In this document: one piece after another, positions 11,105 through 23,107 of the stretch
Position numbering within the stretch: position 1 is the first letter of the stretch
Layout: every line of letters begins with the position of its first letter
From: Kappaphycus alvarezii
Taxonomy: Eukaryota; Rhodophyta; Florideophyceae; Gigartinales; Solieriaceae
Reading direction: 5' to 3'
DNA length: 64,000 bases
NCBI GenBank assembly: GCA_002205965.3
Contig: NADL03000454.1
Location: forward strand, 248,001 to 312,000
The notes under the pieces: generated by a model
What the model was told of the DNA's origin: nothing
Databases searched by the model: none
What the model saw: only the letters and a program-made list of their open reading frames with translations
Translations under genes and position numbers: made by a program

Positions 11105-13237
11105 TTACGACCAGCTTCCATCTATCGCGATACTGCCGTATTTCCGCAGTGAATCTACACCTCGCACTTCCATCGGCAAAAGGGGCATGTATGTGATATG
11201 AAAGTCCTCGCGTGGGTAAAGTTCGCTAATTTGTTCCAGGTACTTCTTCTGCATGTTGGAGCGCGCTTTTAACATGCCCACGACGTCCTCTTCCTTTGGC
11301 GGCATGAGCTGATTAACTAACACGTTGCGAACATTAATGTTCATAGAACACAACTCTTGCACCAGCCGTTCCGTCTCATAGACGGACAAAAATTCGGCAA
11401 TGGCTACGCATATGAACGTTGTCATGTCTTGATCGTTCAGAATTCGAGTCACCTCCTGCAGTCCTTTGCGTGTTGAATCCAGTTGCTCCTCAATGTCACG
11501 TACTTTTGCTTGCATATCGGCGTCACCCTGGGTGAACATATTGAGCATGGGCGCGATATTTTGACGTAATTGGTCAAACCGCGACAACGCCTTGTCGGCA
11601 ACAGTTGGAAACTCGAGCAGACGTAATGTATGACCCGTCGGTGCCGTGTCAAAGACCACGACATCAAACTCAAGGCTCTTCGCCAGTTTGGAAATCTGCG
11701 TGAACGCAACTGCCTCATCAATCCCCGGCACAGAAGACAGCAACTGCCGAAGAGTATCGCTTGACAGCAAATCCCCCACGCCACTATTACCCAAGCCTTG
11801 CGCCGACTGTGACACTTGCGTTACAAAAGCCTCTGCAGCCTCCGAAGCATTGACTTCGAGGGCGAACAGATTACCATAGCCGCGGATTTTCGTGGGATCA
11901 GTGCCACTTGAAATCTTCTGGTCGAATGCGTCCGACAAATTGTGTGCAGGGTCTGTCGACACAAGAAGCACCTTTTTGCCCTTTTTCTCAAGGGTGACGC
12001 CGACAGCGCTGCTAGTGGTTGTTTTCCCAACTCCGCCCTTGCCGCCGACGAAGATCCAACGAAGATTTGAATCATCCACCACGTTTTTCAAACTCCCTTC
12101 GTATTCGCCAATGTCGTTCATACCCTCCATCCCTTCCGTGTACTCGCTCTTCTCAACCAAAAGCAAATCAGAATATTCCTTTAGCCGATCTTTGCCGCGA
12201 ACCTCCCCGGATAGCAATGGCATGGCAGTAATATGAAAATCCTCACCGTACAGCTCCGCAATTTGTTCAATATACTTTGTCTGCATGTTCATCCTGGCGG
12301 CATACAACTCCTCAGCTTTCTTCCTGTCTGCTATGTCTTCAGCGCGAATTACTTGATTTACAACAATATTCTTGACCGCGATTCCAAACTTTCCAACCTC
12401 TTGTACCAAACGCTCTGTCTCAAAGACGCTCAAAAACTCCGGAATACAGACACAAACAAAGGTGCACTTTGCAGAGTCCGAAAAGGTGGCCGAAACTTCT
12501 CGGGTGACTTCATTCATACTTTCAATCTTGCTAACCATGTCATGGACATCCAAGCCAGGCATGCCCATGGTGTTTGCCATAGTACTCGCCATGGGCCCAA
12601 ACCGATCTACTAATCCCCGAAAAACTCCTAGTCCTTTCTCCAACAGAGCAGGAAATCCTAGCAGACGCATGGTGTGGCCTGTGGGGGCAGTATCAAACAC
12701 GACGACATCATAAGCCATATCTCTGACAGTTTTCATTAAAGTACCAAACGCCATAGCCTCATCTATACCCGGAATTGCATTGCCAATATCTCCCATTAGC
12801 TCCGAAACAGCCTCAGATCCTCCCACGGCCTCTACCAGGTCAGCGGGCATCTCGCCCATCTGCGGTGCGGTTTGTTGAGTAGGAGGCTCCACTTCCATGG
12901 CATCAAGGTTAGAAAACCCATTTACTCGGGTGGGTTGACCGGAAAATTTCTGAGAAAAGGCGTCGGAAAGGTTATGAGCGGGATCGGTGGAGACGAGAAG
13001 AACGTTGCGGCGCGTTGCGGTAAGGGCGACGGCTAGGGAGCAGGAAGTGGTGGTCTTGCCGACTCCGCCTTTGCCGCCGACAAAGATCCATTTCAGACTG
13101 TTGCCGTGGACGAGATTGTGAACTGAGCCAGGCAGGTTGGGCATGTTGGCGCGTAGTTGGAAAAGACCGGGACAAAGAGGCGCTTGACGCGATGACGGTT
13201 GAGCAAATGATGCATTTGACGAGATGGAATAGGACAC
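11105..13237 (-). CDS. Tandem GET3/ArsA-type ATPase (two fused domains)
   Basis: A 710-residue protein made of two GET3/TRC40-like halves. The family uses ATP to carry tail-anchored membrane proteins. Each half has the deviant Walker A GGKGGVGKTT (about residues 54 and 397), the STDPAHNLSDAF motif, the switch motif DTAPTGHT(M/L)RLL and the ETERLVQE helix. Met/Gly-rich stretches lie where the client-binding helices sit (GLVDRFGPM and QLRQNIAPM). Neither half has the zinc-binding CxxC of the cytosolic yeast/animal protein: the corresponding segments read ARMNMQTKYIEQ and ARSNMQKKYLEQ. That is typical of the organellar/archaeal-like clade. A 31-residue Ser/Ala/Arg-bearing extension precedes Met32, which could be a transit peptide or leader; Met32 (13144) is the alternative start. 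Both halves look catalytically intact. Single-chain fusion may replace the usual homodimer (inference). Confidence 0.93.
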   Translation of the reverse strand: MSYSISSNASFAQPSSRQAPLCPGLFQLRANMPNLPGSVHNLVHGNSLKWIFVGGKGGVGKTTTSCSLAVALTATRRNVLLVSTDPAHNLSDAFSQKFSGQPTRVNGFSNLDAMEVEPPTQQTAPQMGEMPADLVEAVGGSEAVSELMGDIGNAIPGIDEAMAFGTLMKTVRDMAYDVVVFDTAPTGHTMRLLGFPALLEKGLGVFRGLVDRFGPMASTMANTMGMPGLDVHDMVSKIESMNEVTREVSATFSDSAKCTFVCVCIPEFLSVFETERLVQEVGKFGIAVKNIVVNQVIRAEDIADRKKAEELYAARMNMQTKYIEQIAELYGEDFHITAMPLLSGEVRGKDRLKEYSDLLLVEKSEYTEGMEGMNDIGEYEGSLKNVVDDSNLRWIFVGGKGGVGKTTTSSAVGVTLEKKGKKVLLVSTDPAHNLSDAFDQKISSGTDPTKIRGYGNLFALEVNASEAAEAFVTQVSQSAQGLGNSGVGDLLSSDTLRQLLSSVPGIDEAVAFTQISKLAKSLEFDVVVFDTAPTGHTLRLLEFPTVADKALSRFDQLRQNIAPMLNMFTQGDADMQAKVRDIEEQLDSTRKGLQEVTRILNDQDMTTFICVAIAEFLSVYETERLVQELCSMNINVRNVLVNQLMPPKEEDVVGMLKARSNMQKKYLEQISELYPREDFHITYMPLLPMEVRGVDSLRKYGSIAIDGSWS

Positions 13238-13277
13238 CTCGCAATAAGTTAGGGCGATCTAATGTTACCATATGTCA

Positions 13278-13382
13278 TACAGTACAGTACTGTACAGATA
13301 AAGATTTACAGTAGTTCCCGATTTAATGCCTCAATCTGGCTTGTAAGCACTGTAAGCAGGAAATGCATATACTGTACTGTAG
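13278..13382. repeat. TACAGTAC-type palindromic motif cluster
   Basis: At 13278-13298 the sequence alternates TACAG and TACTG units as an interrupted palindrome, with further ACTGTACTGTAG at 13371-13381. The cluster lies 40-145 bp upstream of the GET3-like gene start, in its likely promoter region. Similar clusters occur elsewhere in the window. Confidence 0.6.
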
Positions 13383-13675
13383 ACGAGAATAGGGCTTTAC
13401 GCGTATCCCTACTATGCCAATGAGCACTCAAGTGCGCATTAAGTAAAATCAGAAATTGGAGACGATTTTCTATGAACATGTAATTGTGCATTAGAGGCTA
13501 AAAGAAGCATGTTTTCGAGGTCCCACTGTTTTTAATCTTCAAATTATTCAGACCTTAAAGTACTAGAGTTTTGTTCCCGGAGATCTCAGCTGTCAAACGC
13601 AATTTTAATTTTTCAAAATAGCCATACCGTTCCAGAGATACCGTCCCTGCCATCCACGAGCAACCTACTCCATCA

Positions 13676-16600
13676 ATGGCCACCGTTTCGCTCGAGAACC
13701 ATTCCATCCTAGCAGTTAGTGGTGCGCAAGGCGGTGCAGAACCCACACAAGGTGCTCCGGCCAATGCTATACCTTCACTAACGCATAATAAGGCGGCACA
13801 GGGACGGGGTAGAGGTCGAGGGCGTAGAAGGAGTCGCGGTCGAGCTCGCGGAACATTAAGACGGGGATGGGGACGTGCGAAAAGCTCGACACATGGTCAG
13901 AGACCAGTGGAGAGGAGAAGAGAAGATGATCCTCCTTATGGGTCGCACATATGTCCGCCTTCACTTCAAGACATTTCCCTCGAACGCGATTTTGTCAGCA
14001 ACATATTGTCAGAGCGCGCTCGCCTCTTTTGCTGTTCTGCAATGGGACAGCTTAAGATGCATTCTATTGCCAAGAAACTGACGGGAACGGGATCAGGTGT
14101 TTTAGTTCTTCTAATGGATGAAGTTATTCATCTTTGTCAATCGTGGATCAATGAGCACATTGCTTTTTCTTTAGCTGATACAGCTCCAGTTGGAGTTGAC
14201 AATCTATATCGATACGTCACCATTCTTCTTTTGTCTCAACTTACCGCGATAAGTTTCGAAAAAACTGCTGGGACATTCTATTAATAGAACTGCGCACCTC
14301 CTTCTCTGGACAGAGTTAGATCTATTAGCTCAAACATTTTGGAATACTCAGCTGTTGGTCGTGGTAATACTGCTGGAACCACCTGGAATTCGCAACGAGA
14401 TCAGAGACAGTACATAGTAGAGTTTGAGAATGCCGCCTTTCGAATGACACGGAAAGTCTTCTTTCGTCCCGTACATACGTTCGCAACTTTAGATGACGAC
14501 CTATATGGAACGAGAGCTATGGATAACTAGGTGGAGACAATAAGTGCCAGAAAGTCAGATAGTTAAGAACGTAGTGCTGACGCAATAGGAGACCAACTTT
14601 TACGTGTGACGTTAGCCGTGCGATTTCGTCGACGGAGTGAAAAAAAGGCTGTTAATGTTTCGAGATTGTTAGATAAGTTTGTCGATGGGAGAGGAGAACA
14701 AAGCCTTTATGGACTTCTGATTACCGCAGATCGTGAATACGGGAGTATGAAACTGATTGAAGAATTGATAAGACATCGAACTGGATTTATTGTGATTATG
14801 CCATCTCACCTTTTGATATACCATCCATTTGTAGGTAGTTCTTTCTTCAGTTACATGAGAAATGACACGAATGAATCTAGAAATGAACAGGAATCCGATG
14901 CGAACAGCAACGGAACCGCTGAACCGCAGGATAGTGATGTCGAAAATGAGTGCGATAATGATCCGATAGATATGTCACTTGACCGACGGAATGCATTCGT
15001 TATTGAGGACAAACCGAACGCTGGTCCTTTGGCAAATTATGCTGTAAAATTTGTCAAAGTGCAATATCAAAACAATAGTAGCCAAAAGGTGACCGCAGTT
15101 GCAGTTCGCGAACGTGGAACGAAGAACTACAGTAATATGATGCGGCTAATATACACAAAAAATGTCTGACCTCTCCAATAGTATTGAGAAGTTGGTGGCC
15201 GTACAACGATCTGAGCCTGTGACGCAAATGTTATTCGGCAAATATGATGATCAGGGACGCATTTTGTTCCCACAAAATGACTCTACAAATGAGAAGGACG
15301 TCATTGAGCGCCACTTGAAGATGAAGTGCTCATTTTTGACGATTAGTGAGCGTTGTGTGGACTGGTTTATACTCCGCCAGTTTCGTTTAAATGCTTTTTG
15401 GGGGTGGTCGGGGCAATAATACTTTCGGACAGCGCCGTAAGGGCTCAACTTGGTTTAAGTGAAAGTAGTGCAGCCGATTCAAGCCCAACTACTATCTTTC
15501 GAGACTTGATGGATTCTTAGTTCAGCTCTGCTCGATACATGGAGGCTGTGATGCGTGGTTCGATCAACGAGCAAGCTGTGTTTGCGTCCTTGCCTGCCAA
15601 GCCCTTAATTGTTGCAATTTATCAATGTGGTTTACTAGCTAGATCAGGCCAAAAGTGGTTTGCCTGCTCATAGGATGGAGTAGCAATTGTTACAGTAGAT
15701 GGGTTGACTTTTGACGGCAGCGAAGAAAATTCAGGAACAGAACTAGCTACTGTGGAAATCAAGACCAGAGTGGCTCAGTCCAGTATTGACAGGGCGCTTT
15801 CACTATCTACAGAGGATCTTGTTTCCTGTAAATGTGGTGATGATCTCGTTAAGAGATACATTTCGGAACAGCAAAGCGGTCAGCTTCTTCATCAAATGTT
15901 CGTTCTATCGGTTAATAATGGTATCTATGTTTCAGCCACGGAGACTGGAATACTGTATGCCGTGATTGCTGAAGGGAAACACGAGATAATTAGCGAATGT
16001 TCTCGTACATTAAGGAAAAATCTTAATACTGCTCTATTATGGGCACACGAAGAAACTCCAGCTCTGCCACGGTTTGTGGATGCAACAACAAAATTGGCTT
16101 TATAAGATAGGCTAACTTTCTGGTGTACAGTGAACAACTTCGTGAAGGAAAACGGTCCGTTTCCTCCTCCTAAGCTTTGAAACCATGGAGTGCAAAGTAT
16201 TTATTCAAAAACCAATGACGGAGTGGATGGGCGTGCTCAAGCGCGCGCTATCTTACGAACTTCGACTTCCGCTTTCATGGGAACAGAAGATTGTCTCGCA
16301 GACCCTGAAAACTATTGCCGTCAGTTCATTTATTTATGCGAGGATGTCAAAGGAACAACTTCTTCGCGAATCGAAGGAAGATTTTGGTGGACTAGATTAA
16401 TACCGCCGAGCTCTCAATGAGGTGGAATCCTTAGCTGGCTATGTGCTGGACACCTTTAGGGAGCTTCTATTGTACGCAGATAGAATTGCTATTTCTACTA
16501 ATTGTTCTGTGCAAGCGGGCAAAGAAAAGGAGCTTCTAAGCTATCAAGCACTGAGGTTGCAAGACTGAGAAATCTAGCAATGCGGCGTCGAAAAAAAAGG

Positions 16601-16969
16601 TTAATTTTCTTTAATTCCGATGATGACGTCAAACTACGTCTTAATGTCTCCCCGCATCATCAAAGGCAGTTATCGGGGAGTAATAAATATTGTGCTCTTT
16701 GCGGTAGCACTGCACCAAGGCGAAGAACAACATTTAAATGTGTTACATGTGACGCAAATTTATGCGCTAGAACACATGCTGGACAGCGAAAGAGTTGCTG
16801 GGCAATCTGGCACGAGGCCAAAAGGATTGGAAGCTTTGGGACGAGAAAATCATTTAGCGGGGAACGAAAGAGATTCTGGTCCGCTGATACAGAACACGAA
16901 AGAAATTCAGAACATCAGGAAGGAAGGCCGAGAACAAGATGTAGACTGAACATGACGACTTCCAGGTAG
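13676..16969 (+). pseudogene. piggyBac-like transposase with embedded YqaJ-type nuclease domain, decayed
   Basis: One reading frame runs through most of 3.3 kb, broken by about ten stops (for example a TAA-TAG pair at 14282-14287, and 14528, 15671, 16103) and short frame changes (15165-15419; around 16240). Domain order: an RG-rich basic tail (13793-13885); a transposase region with LDDDLYGTR (14489-14515) and TADREYG (14720-14740), followed by HPFVG; then a nuclease-like block (15540-15960); then DGVDGRAQ (Asp codon 16226-16228) with WEQKIVSQTLK; then a Cys-rich C-terminal finger (CALC...CVTC...LC...SCW..WH, 16690-16815). The spacing and the motifs DxD, TADxxYG and GVDxxxQ plus the terminal finger resemble piggyBac (DDE_Tnp_1_7) transposases, so D-D-D candidates are all visible. 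Family placement is inference from motifs. No TTAA-flanked inverted ends were found. Confidence 0.65.
15539..15960 (+). other. YqaJ / lambda-exonuclease-like PD-(D/E)XK domain inside the transposase
   Basis: In the transposase frame there are four ordered motifs of this nuclease fold. They are RGSINEQA (G...E..A; Glu codon 15569-15571), ACS-stop-DG (normally SPDG; Asp codon 15674-15676, with TAG replacing the Pro codon), VEIKTR (E-x-K; codons 15755-15763) and SGQLLHQMFV (Q...Q-M, 15878-15907). Known proteins with this fold resect or cut DNA ends. The domain lies between the second and third putative transposase aspartates. It is inactive in this copy because of the stop. Confidence 0.6.
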
Positions 16970-18127
16970 TTTGGGTAGTGTGTAGTAGTCATAAATGTCA
17001 CAACAGAACGGCATCTAGCTGGTTTCAGTTGCGTCTAGTAGCAAATTTAAGAGCAAATGAACTCCTCTGTGGATCAGATAACTGCGCATTTGGAAAATTT
17101 GACGCTTCTCTGACAGAAAATTTAGTTAGTCTTCAACTGACCATAAAACAATGGAAGTGTTTGTTTTCCTTTATTTTTTTCACTGAGGTGTTGGAGCATG
17201 CTCTAATCATGACGTAAGCGAGGGAAACCTCAACAGGTTGCATATGAGGGATACATGGCCAATTAAAAATTTTGCGCACTCAAGTGTTCATTGAAAATCT
17301 TCAGTAGGGATATGCGCAAGAATCTACCGATGCTGTGGAGCCACTGGAATAAAAACGGAAATACAGACGGACTGTACTTGTGGTATAGTGAGTGAAGTGA
17401 CCGCACGGTGAGTGGGATGGCTGAATTTATAATGATCCGAGGGAGGATCACCCGGCCGTTCGGTTGTTTGGCGATGCACGCGTTGACCCGCTCGGCGACC
17501 ACGTGGCAAAGGTGAGGGCGTACAGCAGTGTACACAGCGCCGGGGTGAGGAATCCGTAAGGTAATTACAGGGCTGTGGAGAGTACAGTAGGGTATAATTT
17601 AGTAATGCGTATGATAATTAGTAGAAATTGACACCTGCATGCACGGGACTATTAGGGTCTAGTGCCAGGTCCAATCGGACTCCGTACGGACTTCACAGAT
17701 ATTTAACTGTGATCTCCTTTACGGTGCCCGTCAAGTAAAGAGGTAAGCACCCTTCCACCTTGGAGTTCCCTGTTTTACTTTTACCTTTTCCTTTACCGTT
17801 CGGTTACTCCTTGTTTTACTAGTCCCCCTCTGGCCTGTATCGCGCCGTCACCGTCTCCGCGTATTTCCCCCAACCGCGGCACGGTTAGCTCGTCCCGAGA
17901 GTGAGCCAGCCTCTGTCTTGTGTTTCCTTTGTTATTCCGTTCGGTGGTCCCTCGCTGGTTGCAGACCTACCTAACGCTCTACCAATCTACCGAGGTCCTT
18001 CCCTTTCCCGAACGGAGACGTCCGTGAGGTAAGAGAGAAGTGAACCCTAACGGTTTTATGCCTCAGTACTTTACGATGCATCCGATACAACCGACCACAT
18101 CTTCCATACATTAAAATGACCCCAAAA
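16970..18127. other. Spacer and possible distal part of a copia LTR
   Basis: No coding signal is supported. From about 17640 to 18060 the composition turns pyrimidine-rich with many CCTTT/CCGTT runs. This would fit the distal part of the 3' LTR whose other end is at 18387, but I could not align it with the second LTR-like copy near 30.8 kb. Confidence 0.35.
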
Positions 18128-18387
18128 TTTCCCTTTACGACTTTACTAGACGTCCAGGCTACGTTTGTTTTTTTCGTGCCTTATCTTGTTATCTGATGCT
18201 CTGTCCCGTCTCCCAAACGGGCCGGAAAATATCGGCATATACACTGTACTACGATGTCTAACCCTCGCAAACCCGTATAAAAGTAGAAAAACATTATAAC
18301 TACATGATTATAACTTGCGAGGTACCACAAAATACATGCCAAAGTACACAAAGTAAAAACTGATTGGATCAAGTACTCACATTTCAC
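18128..18387 (-). repeat. LTR-like repeat, 3' copy of the copia element
   Basis: This segment matches 30785-31057 in direct orientation at roughly 70% by eye (CGTGCC, CTCCCAAAC, AACCCTCG, CTGATTGGA, AAGTACTCACA). Read on the minus strand it starts TGTGAGTACTTG, so it has the TG end expected of an LTR. It lies directly after the end of the minus-strand copia pol relic, where the 3' LTR should be. Confidence 0.6.
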
Positions 18388-21300
18388 CGTCTGTGCTTCC
18401 GGGTAAGGTTATCCCGCTTAATCCAAAGAATCGCGGGAGTCTTGTCTACCGCTCGAACGACTGTATCGTACAGGGTAATATTCCCAACTTGTTTGGTAGG
18501 CGCATCGGCAACATCAGCATTTACACGTAGTAGACCGATCTGAGAAATATGCTGCCGATTATAGACTTCCCTGGCAGCAGTGACGTTTATCATCAGCCTT
18601 TATTCTGCAGTCCAAGTTGACTTTATGGTTATATCAAACAAATGCTCGGAATTAGTCAGCACCTGAATCGAAATATCCTGCACATAAAGGGACTGAAGAT
18701 TATTTTTAAGCATACATGCAGCATCGAAACCTTCCATAAAAGTGTAGATCTCCCCCCACCTAGAATAAATCCTACAAAAAGTCTCGACCAGAGGCTCGCA
18801 AAATCCGTAATATGTACTAGATTTTTTACGTCGGATAAAAATAAGATGTAGCCAAAATGCGACGTTAAGTCCAAGTTCCTTCCGAACGACTCATTCGTAT
18901 AAGTAAGGATATGTAACGACTTCTTGTCCAATTTTCTATAGATGAGTAGCAACGGGTGATCTTTCACTCGTCCACGACTATGTTCATTTATTTTATTTCG
19001 TCTAAACCGGACTGAGCGTCTGTTATTTGAGCCGCTTGATTCACTGGAAACCATATATAACCCCTTGTGTGTGTAAGTCATGAAAATGCAGCACGAACAC
19101 TATGATATCTTTGAAGACTGCGATATTCATGGCAAGGGATAGACGATTATTGTAAGCAGTTTGATACACTCAAAATACTTTCTCCATCATGAGAGGATAT
19201 CCGCAAACCAAGAAATTTTCTTTTTTCCTTTTCACGTGGTTCTTCCTCAGAGTCCACTTGCAGTATCGCCAGGAGCTTTGAGGATTCCTAGTCCCAAGCA
19301 GCGAACATATCATCAACGGAAATTCCAAATATTCGTGAGGCCGGTTTTTTCTTTTCAACTCGATAGGTGTAGACCGATAAATCATCATCTAAAGATTCCA
19401 TTACAAACCTTTTCTCAATATAGCGATGGATTGTGTCGGGCCAGTAATCACCAATATCACAAAAAATATAGAAAGGTCGCCAAATTTGGAGCAGTCTAAG
19501 AGGAAGAAGTTTGAAGAATTGTATATCCTCTGGTTTCGGGCGAATGTAAACATTTCTGCTGAGCAAATCGGTGCTCTGCAAAGAAGCCCGACTAATACCA
19601 GTGCTGAACAGCCTGAAACCATGAATAACCGCAAATATATATTATCAATCGTGTAAACTTTTGCTGCGTACTCGTTACACTGTGCAAAACAAAATACTTT
19701 TCACAGTCTTTATGGACTTGGGCGATATATCTTGCTGTTGGTTCCTCATCTGCAGTATCTAAATTCTTGAGGGCAGGCATAAACCGTCCCCCGAACAGGT
19801 TCGTGTCTGTTGGAACAATTTTCTCGTCAACCGTCTCGAACGCCCCTCGATTCATAAGGCCTTTAATTTCTTCAATTTTCGCACCAATAATCACCGACCT
19901 TTCTGTCCTACGATCTCTCTTATCTAGTACATCGGAAAAAAATTCGGTTACCTTTATACGGTCCTCTGCCATTTGTGTTTCAGCAGTATTAACACACAGT
20001 CTATCAATCACGTCTTCAATTAGTCGTAGGGCGTCGTCTGATTCTGCATGTTGCGCATCATTTTTAGCTGCTAGAAGTTTCCCGTTCCATTTTGAGTGTG
20101 TCCAACTTCCAACATACATTTTGACCTTTTCCAAGGAAAACTGATAGGTTCTCCAGTTAATATCGGCGCGTACCATCTTCACGGACACATCAAATACTTT
20201 GTAAGGGCCTACTCATTGCTTCGAGTTTTCCCTATAGATTAGTGTTTTGTCGCCATTTTGTATTTAATCCATGAAAGTAGCTGTATTTTTACTTGTAATC
20301 GCCCTTTTAACATTTCTTTCAGCTTGAATTTCGGCTACTGACTTCCTAGCTTCATCAAGAGTAAACTTACGTTCCTTTTGCACTGGGGGATCAACATATC
20401 TCACCTGTATCATGTTATTCATCCCCAAAGACAAGATGTGTGGGAACAATTCCATTAGTCCCTGTTGCAGTATTTAGAACATTGACCGCGAAATACAATG
20501 CATTGCTTTTTTGTCATGATTGGGCGTTCAACTTTCAATTTCATGTAAATTGACCTAAATAACTAGGGATATTCCAATAGCGTTATGGATTTCGATCCCG
20601 GATAATGTTAGCTTAATACCTGTAAGTCTGCACAAATTTTTGAATTATAGAGACGTAAACTGTAGTCCACCATCTTCATGAATCTCAATGGGATGTCCAA
20701 TATAAAGAAGAGCCCAAATATGTCCGTTGCATCCCATACTGCTGCCTTAGTCTGCCTCATGATATGCTCTTCTTCGTTAAACTTAGTATCTTTGTCAACA
20801 ATATGGAGTATGGCATCACCATCAATTGAAAACAAATCAAAAGAAAGCACACGATTGAATATTAAATCGCTATCCGATAGGCTCACTGGAAACCGACTTG
20901 GGCTATGATTTGAGCGTTGACAGATATCGCAGCTCTGCTCAATTGAATCAATTTGCCTGAGAGTATCTGATGTGCTTTCGATTTGCCTTGGCCTCTTTAA
21001 GGCCTAAGGTCGTTGCATTTCAGCATGGTAGAAGCGGCAATGTAATTTTCACAGTTCTCCATGCTTGAAAAATTTTCTTCGTCTAAGTCCTAAATGATAG
21101 AAAGGGGTCCACGTTGATGGAACAATTGTATCGAGAAATTCCCATTCTGAGACATTGGTGTGTCTCTGTTCAGGTTGACGTTCATCTGAAAGGCATTGAG
21201 ACACTCAACCCCGACAAGAAGAGGAACATTAACGTCAACTAATTCTACGTCGAAAGATAAGAAGAGGATTTCTCTACGGTGGTTCTTATCTCGTCCTATT

Positions 21301-22077
21301 CCACACCCTCAAAAAACTGCTACAAAATTTGTAGAACCTCGTCCCGTCAAGCTTTTTCGTTTGGCAATGTATCCCCATGGAATAGCAATATGCTTGGGCT
21401 TGTTGCATTCCAGTAACTGTTTTCTGTGCTCCTATGTCAGCGCAAGCCCCTTTGAAGCCACTACTGATGCTGACTTCGAATTTATCGAATGAATACTCTT
21501 TTTCAACGTGGTGGACTCCGAAGAATTCTCTCTTCGCCGTCTGATTCGCCTACATATGGTACTATTGAGTTTTCAAGACATTTGTTACATCCAAGAGGAG
21601 AAAAAGAATCACTTGATTGAAAACAGGCTTCTGAGCGATGATTATGAGCCTCTTTCCCCTTGATTTTACTTTCGGACCCGCTTTTTCCCGAGAATTAGTC
21701 GGTCTGCTCCAGAAACATCGTGCAGTTTTCGGATTTGTCCTCCTCATAGTCGAGCTGGGAACAGAGTTTAGCTAGAACTAGATGAACGCTATGATTTTTC
21801 GTTGAGTTTTTTTGCATACTACTATAGTTTCTTTGCAGCAGCAGGGGAAATTTTAAGCGATTTTTTGCAGTTATCAATTGCAAAAAACCACATGGTGATG
21901 TGGGTACCCACATTTGAAGCAAGCAGCGGTTGAAAAAAGGTCACATATCTCGTTACTATTTATCTTTTGAACCCTTGGAGTTACGAGAGGCATGATTTTG
22001 GAAATTTGATGTCTTTCCAGCATATCGAGCTTTCCCTGTACACATAATAATAGGGGAGTCGTCATTGAAACTAGCAC
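18384..22077 (-). pseudogene. Ty1/copia retrotransposon gag-pol, decayed
   Basis: All copia domains are recognisable on the minus strand in the correct order. The gag zinc knuckle (CX2CX4HX4C, CFKCGYPHHHVVFC) is near 21915. The aspartic protease has ADIGAQKTVTG near 21425 and VDVNVPLLVGVECL near 21215. The integrase core has FNRVLSFDLFSIDGDAILHI at 20886-20790, followed by its C-terminal part (AERNVKRAITSK, then VGPYKVF). Reverse transcriptase has EIKGLMNRGAFETV, GGRFMPALKNLD and a VDDMFAAWD motif near 19300. RNase H has KLDKKSLHILTYTNESFG near 18930, and the C-terminal end reads VADAPTK near 18500. Frames are split by many stops and indels, so it cannot be active. The protease-integrase-RT-RNase H order defines the copia rather than the gypsy lineage. 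Confidence 0.88.
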
Positions 22078-22684
22078 TTCTCCCTCTTCCGCGCGAGAAT
22101 ATTTAAGCTGGCAGACGCGTAACCCCTACTTCCTTGATTAATTGACGCTCCGATTTGAGCTCACTGTAAAATTGTTGGAAATTGGGATTGTTGGTCCCCA
22201 CGCGAGCTAATAGATCCCGTGCTCATTCATACTCTGTGACTGCAATACACAAAAATTAAACCTTATGAGTGTCTCCACGATACACAATAAGGGCTTGCCT
22301 GGAGAGCATCGTAATAGTTTTGTGTACTCATTCCGGGGCAGGGGCCACGTTTTTGCCCGCTGTGACATAATTGCTCGTTCACAACGATTTAGGAAATTTC
22401 TTCACTTCGTTTTATCGAACAACAGATTTATACTCCATTTCCGCCATGTTAACAGTATGCTGAAAGGATGTCCCGCAACCCTTAACAGCATCCAAGTAAA
22501 ACTTTTTTTGCCTCTTTACGTAACAAATTATGGAGAAATTGGGGCTTTTACGGGGGCACCAGGTTGTAATCACGTGCAATCTAGGGATACTCATCAACAA
22601 ACTCCTACCTACACTCACCAATATCGCCACTGAATTTTCTTTCATTCTCTTAAGGAAAATGGCCTCTCTGTGAGCCTATTTGTC

Positions 22685-23107
22685 CTAATTAATGGCAGTT
22701 GTTGAGGTGGGGCTACGTGGGCTAGAAAGTTTAGAGAGTGAGAGCTCCGGCGGTCCCGTAGGACGTCGCTCAGTTGCAATAATACCTTTAACATTTTTGG
22801 ATGCAGCAGCCTTGTCGTCTTCACCCTGGTACAATTTTGTAGCAAGAGTAAAGATGATGCGTCGAGACCAATGCTGCACCAATTTGGCACCCCTCCTGTT
22901 CAGAAAGTTTTGGAGCTCCGAGTGGAGAGCCGGTATGGACCGAGGATCTACTCCGAAAAGTTCTGCGGACGGGAACATATCTGCGACCGCAAGGATCAAT
23001 GTCACACCTGACATCAATCCGTCCTCCTCAAGAAAACGAATGCTGGTGAAAAAGCCCAATCGAAACTCATTCACAGTCTCCATAGCATCCGTAGAGAGGG
23101 TACCCAT
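22685..23107 (-). pseudogene. Unrecognised 140-residue reading frame, possibly gag N-terminal part
   Basis: An open frame with normal protein composition (NEFRLGFFTSIRFLEEDG, HSELQNFLNRRGAKLVQHW). It lies upstream of, and on the same strand as, the copia zinc knuckle, where the gag N-terminal region is expected. I do not recognise the sequence. It could also come from another transposon. Confidence 0.3.
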
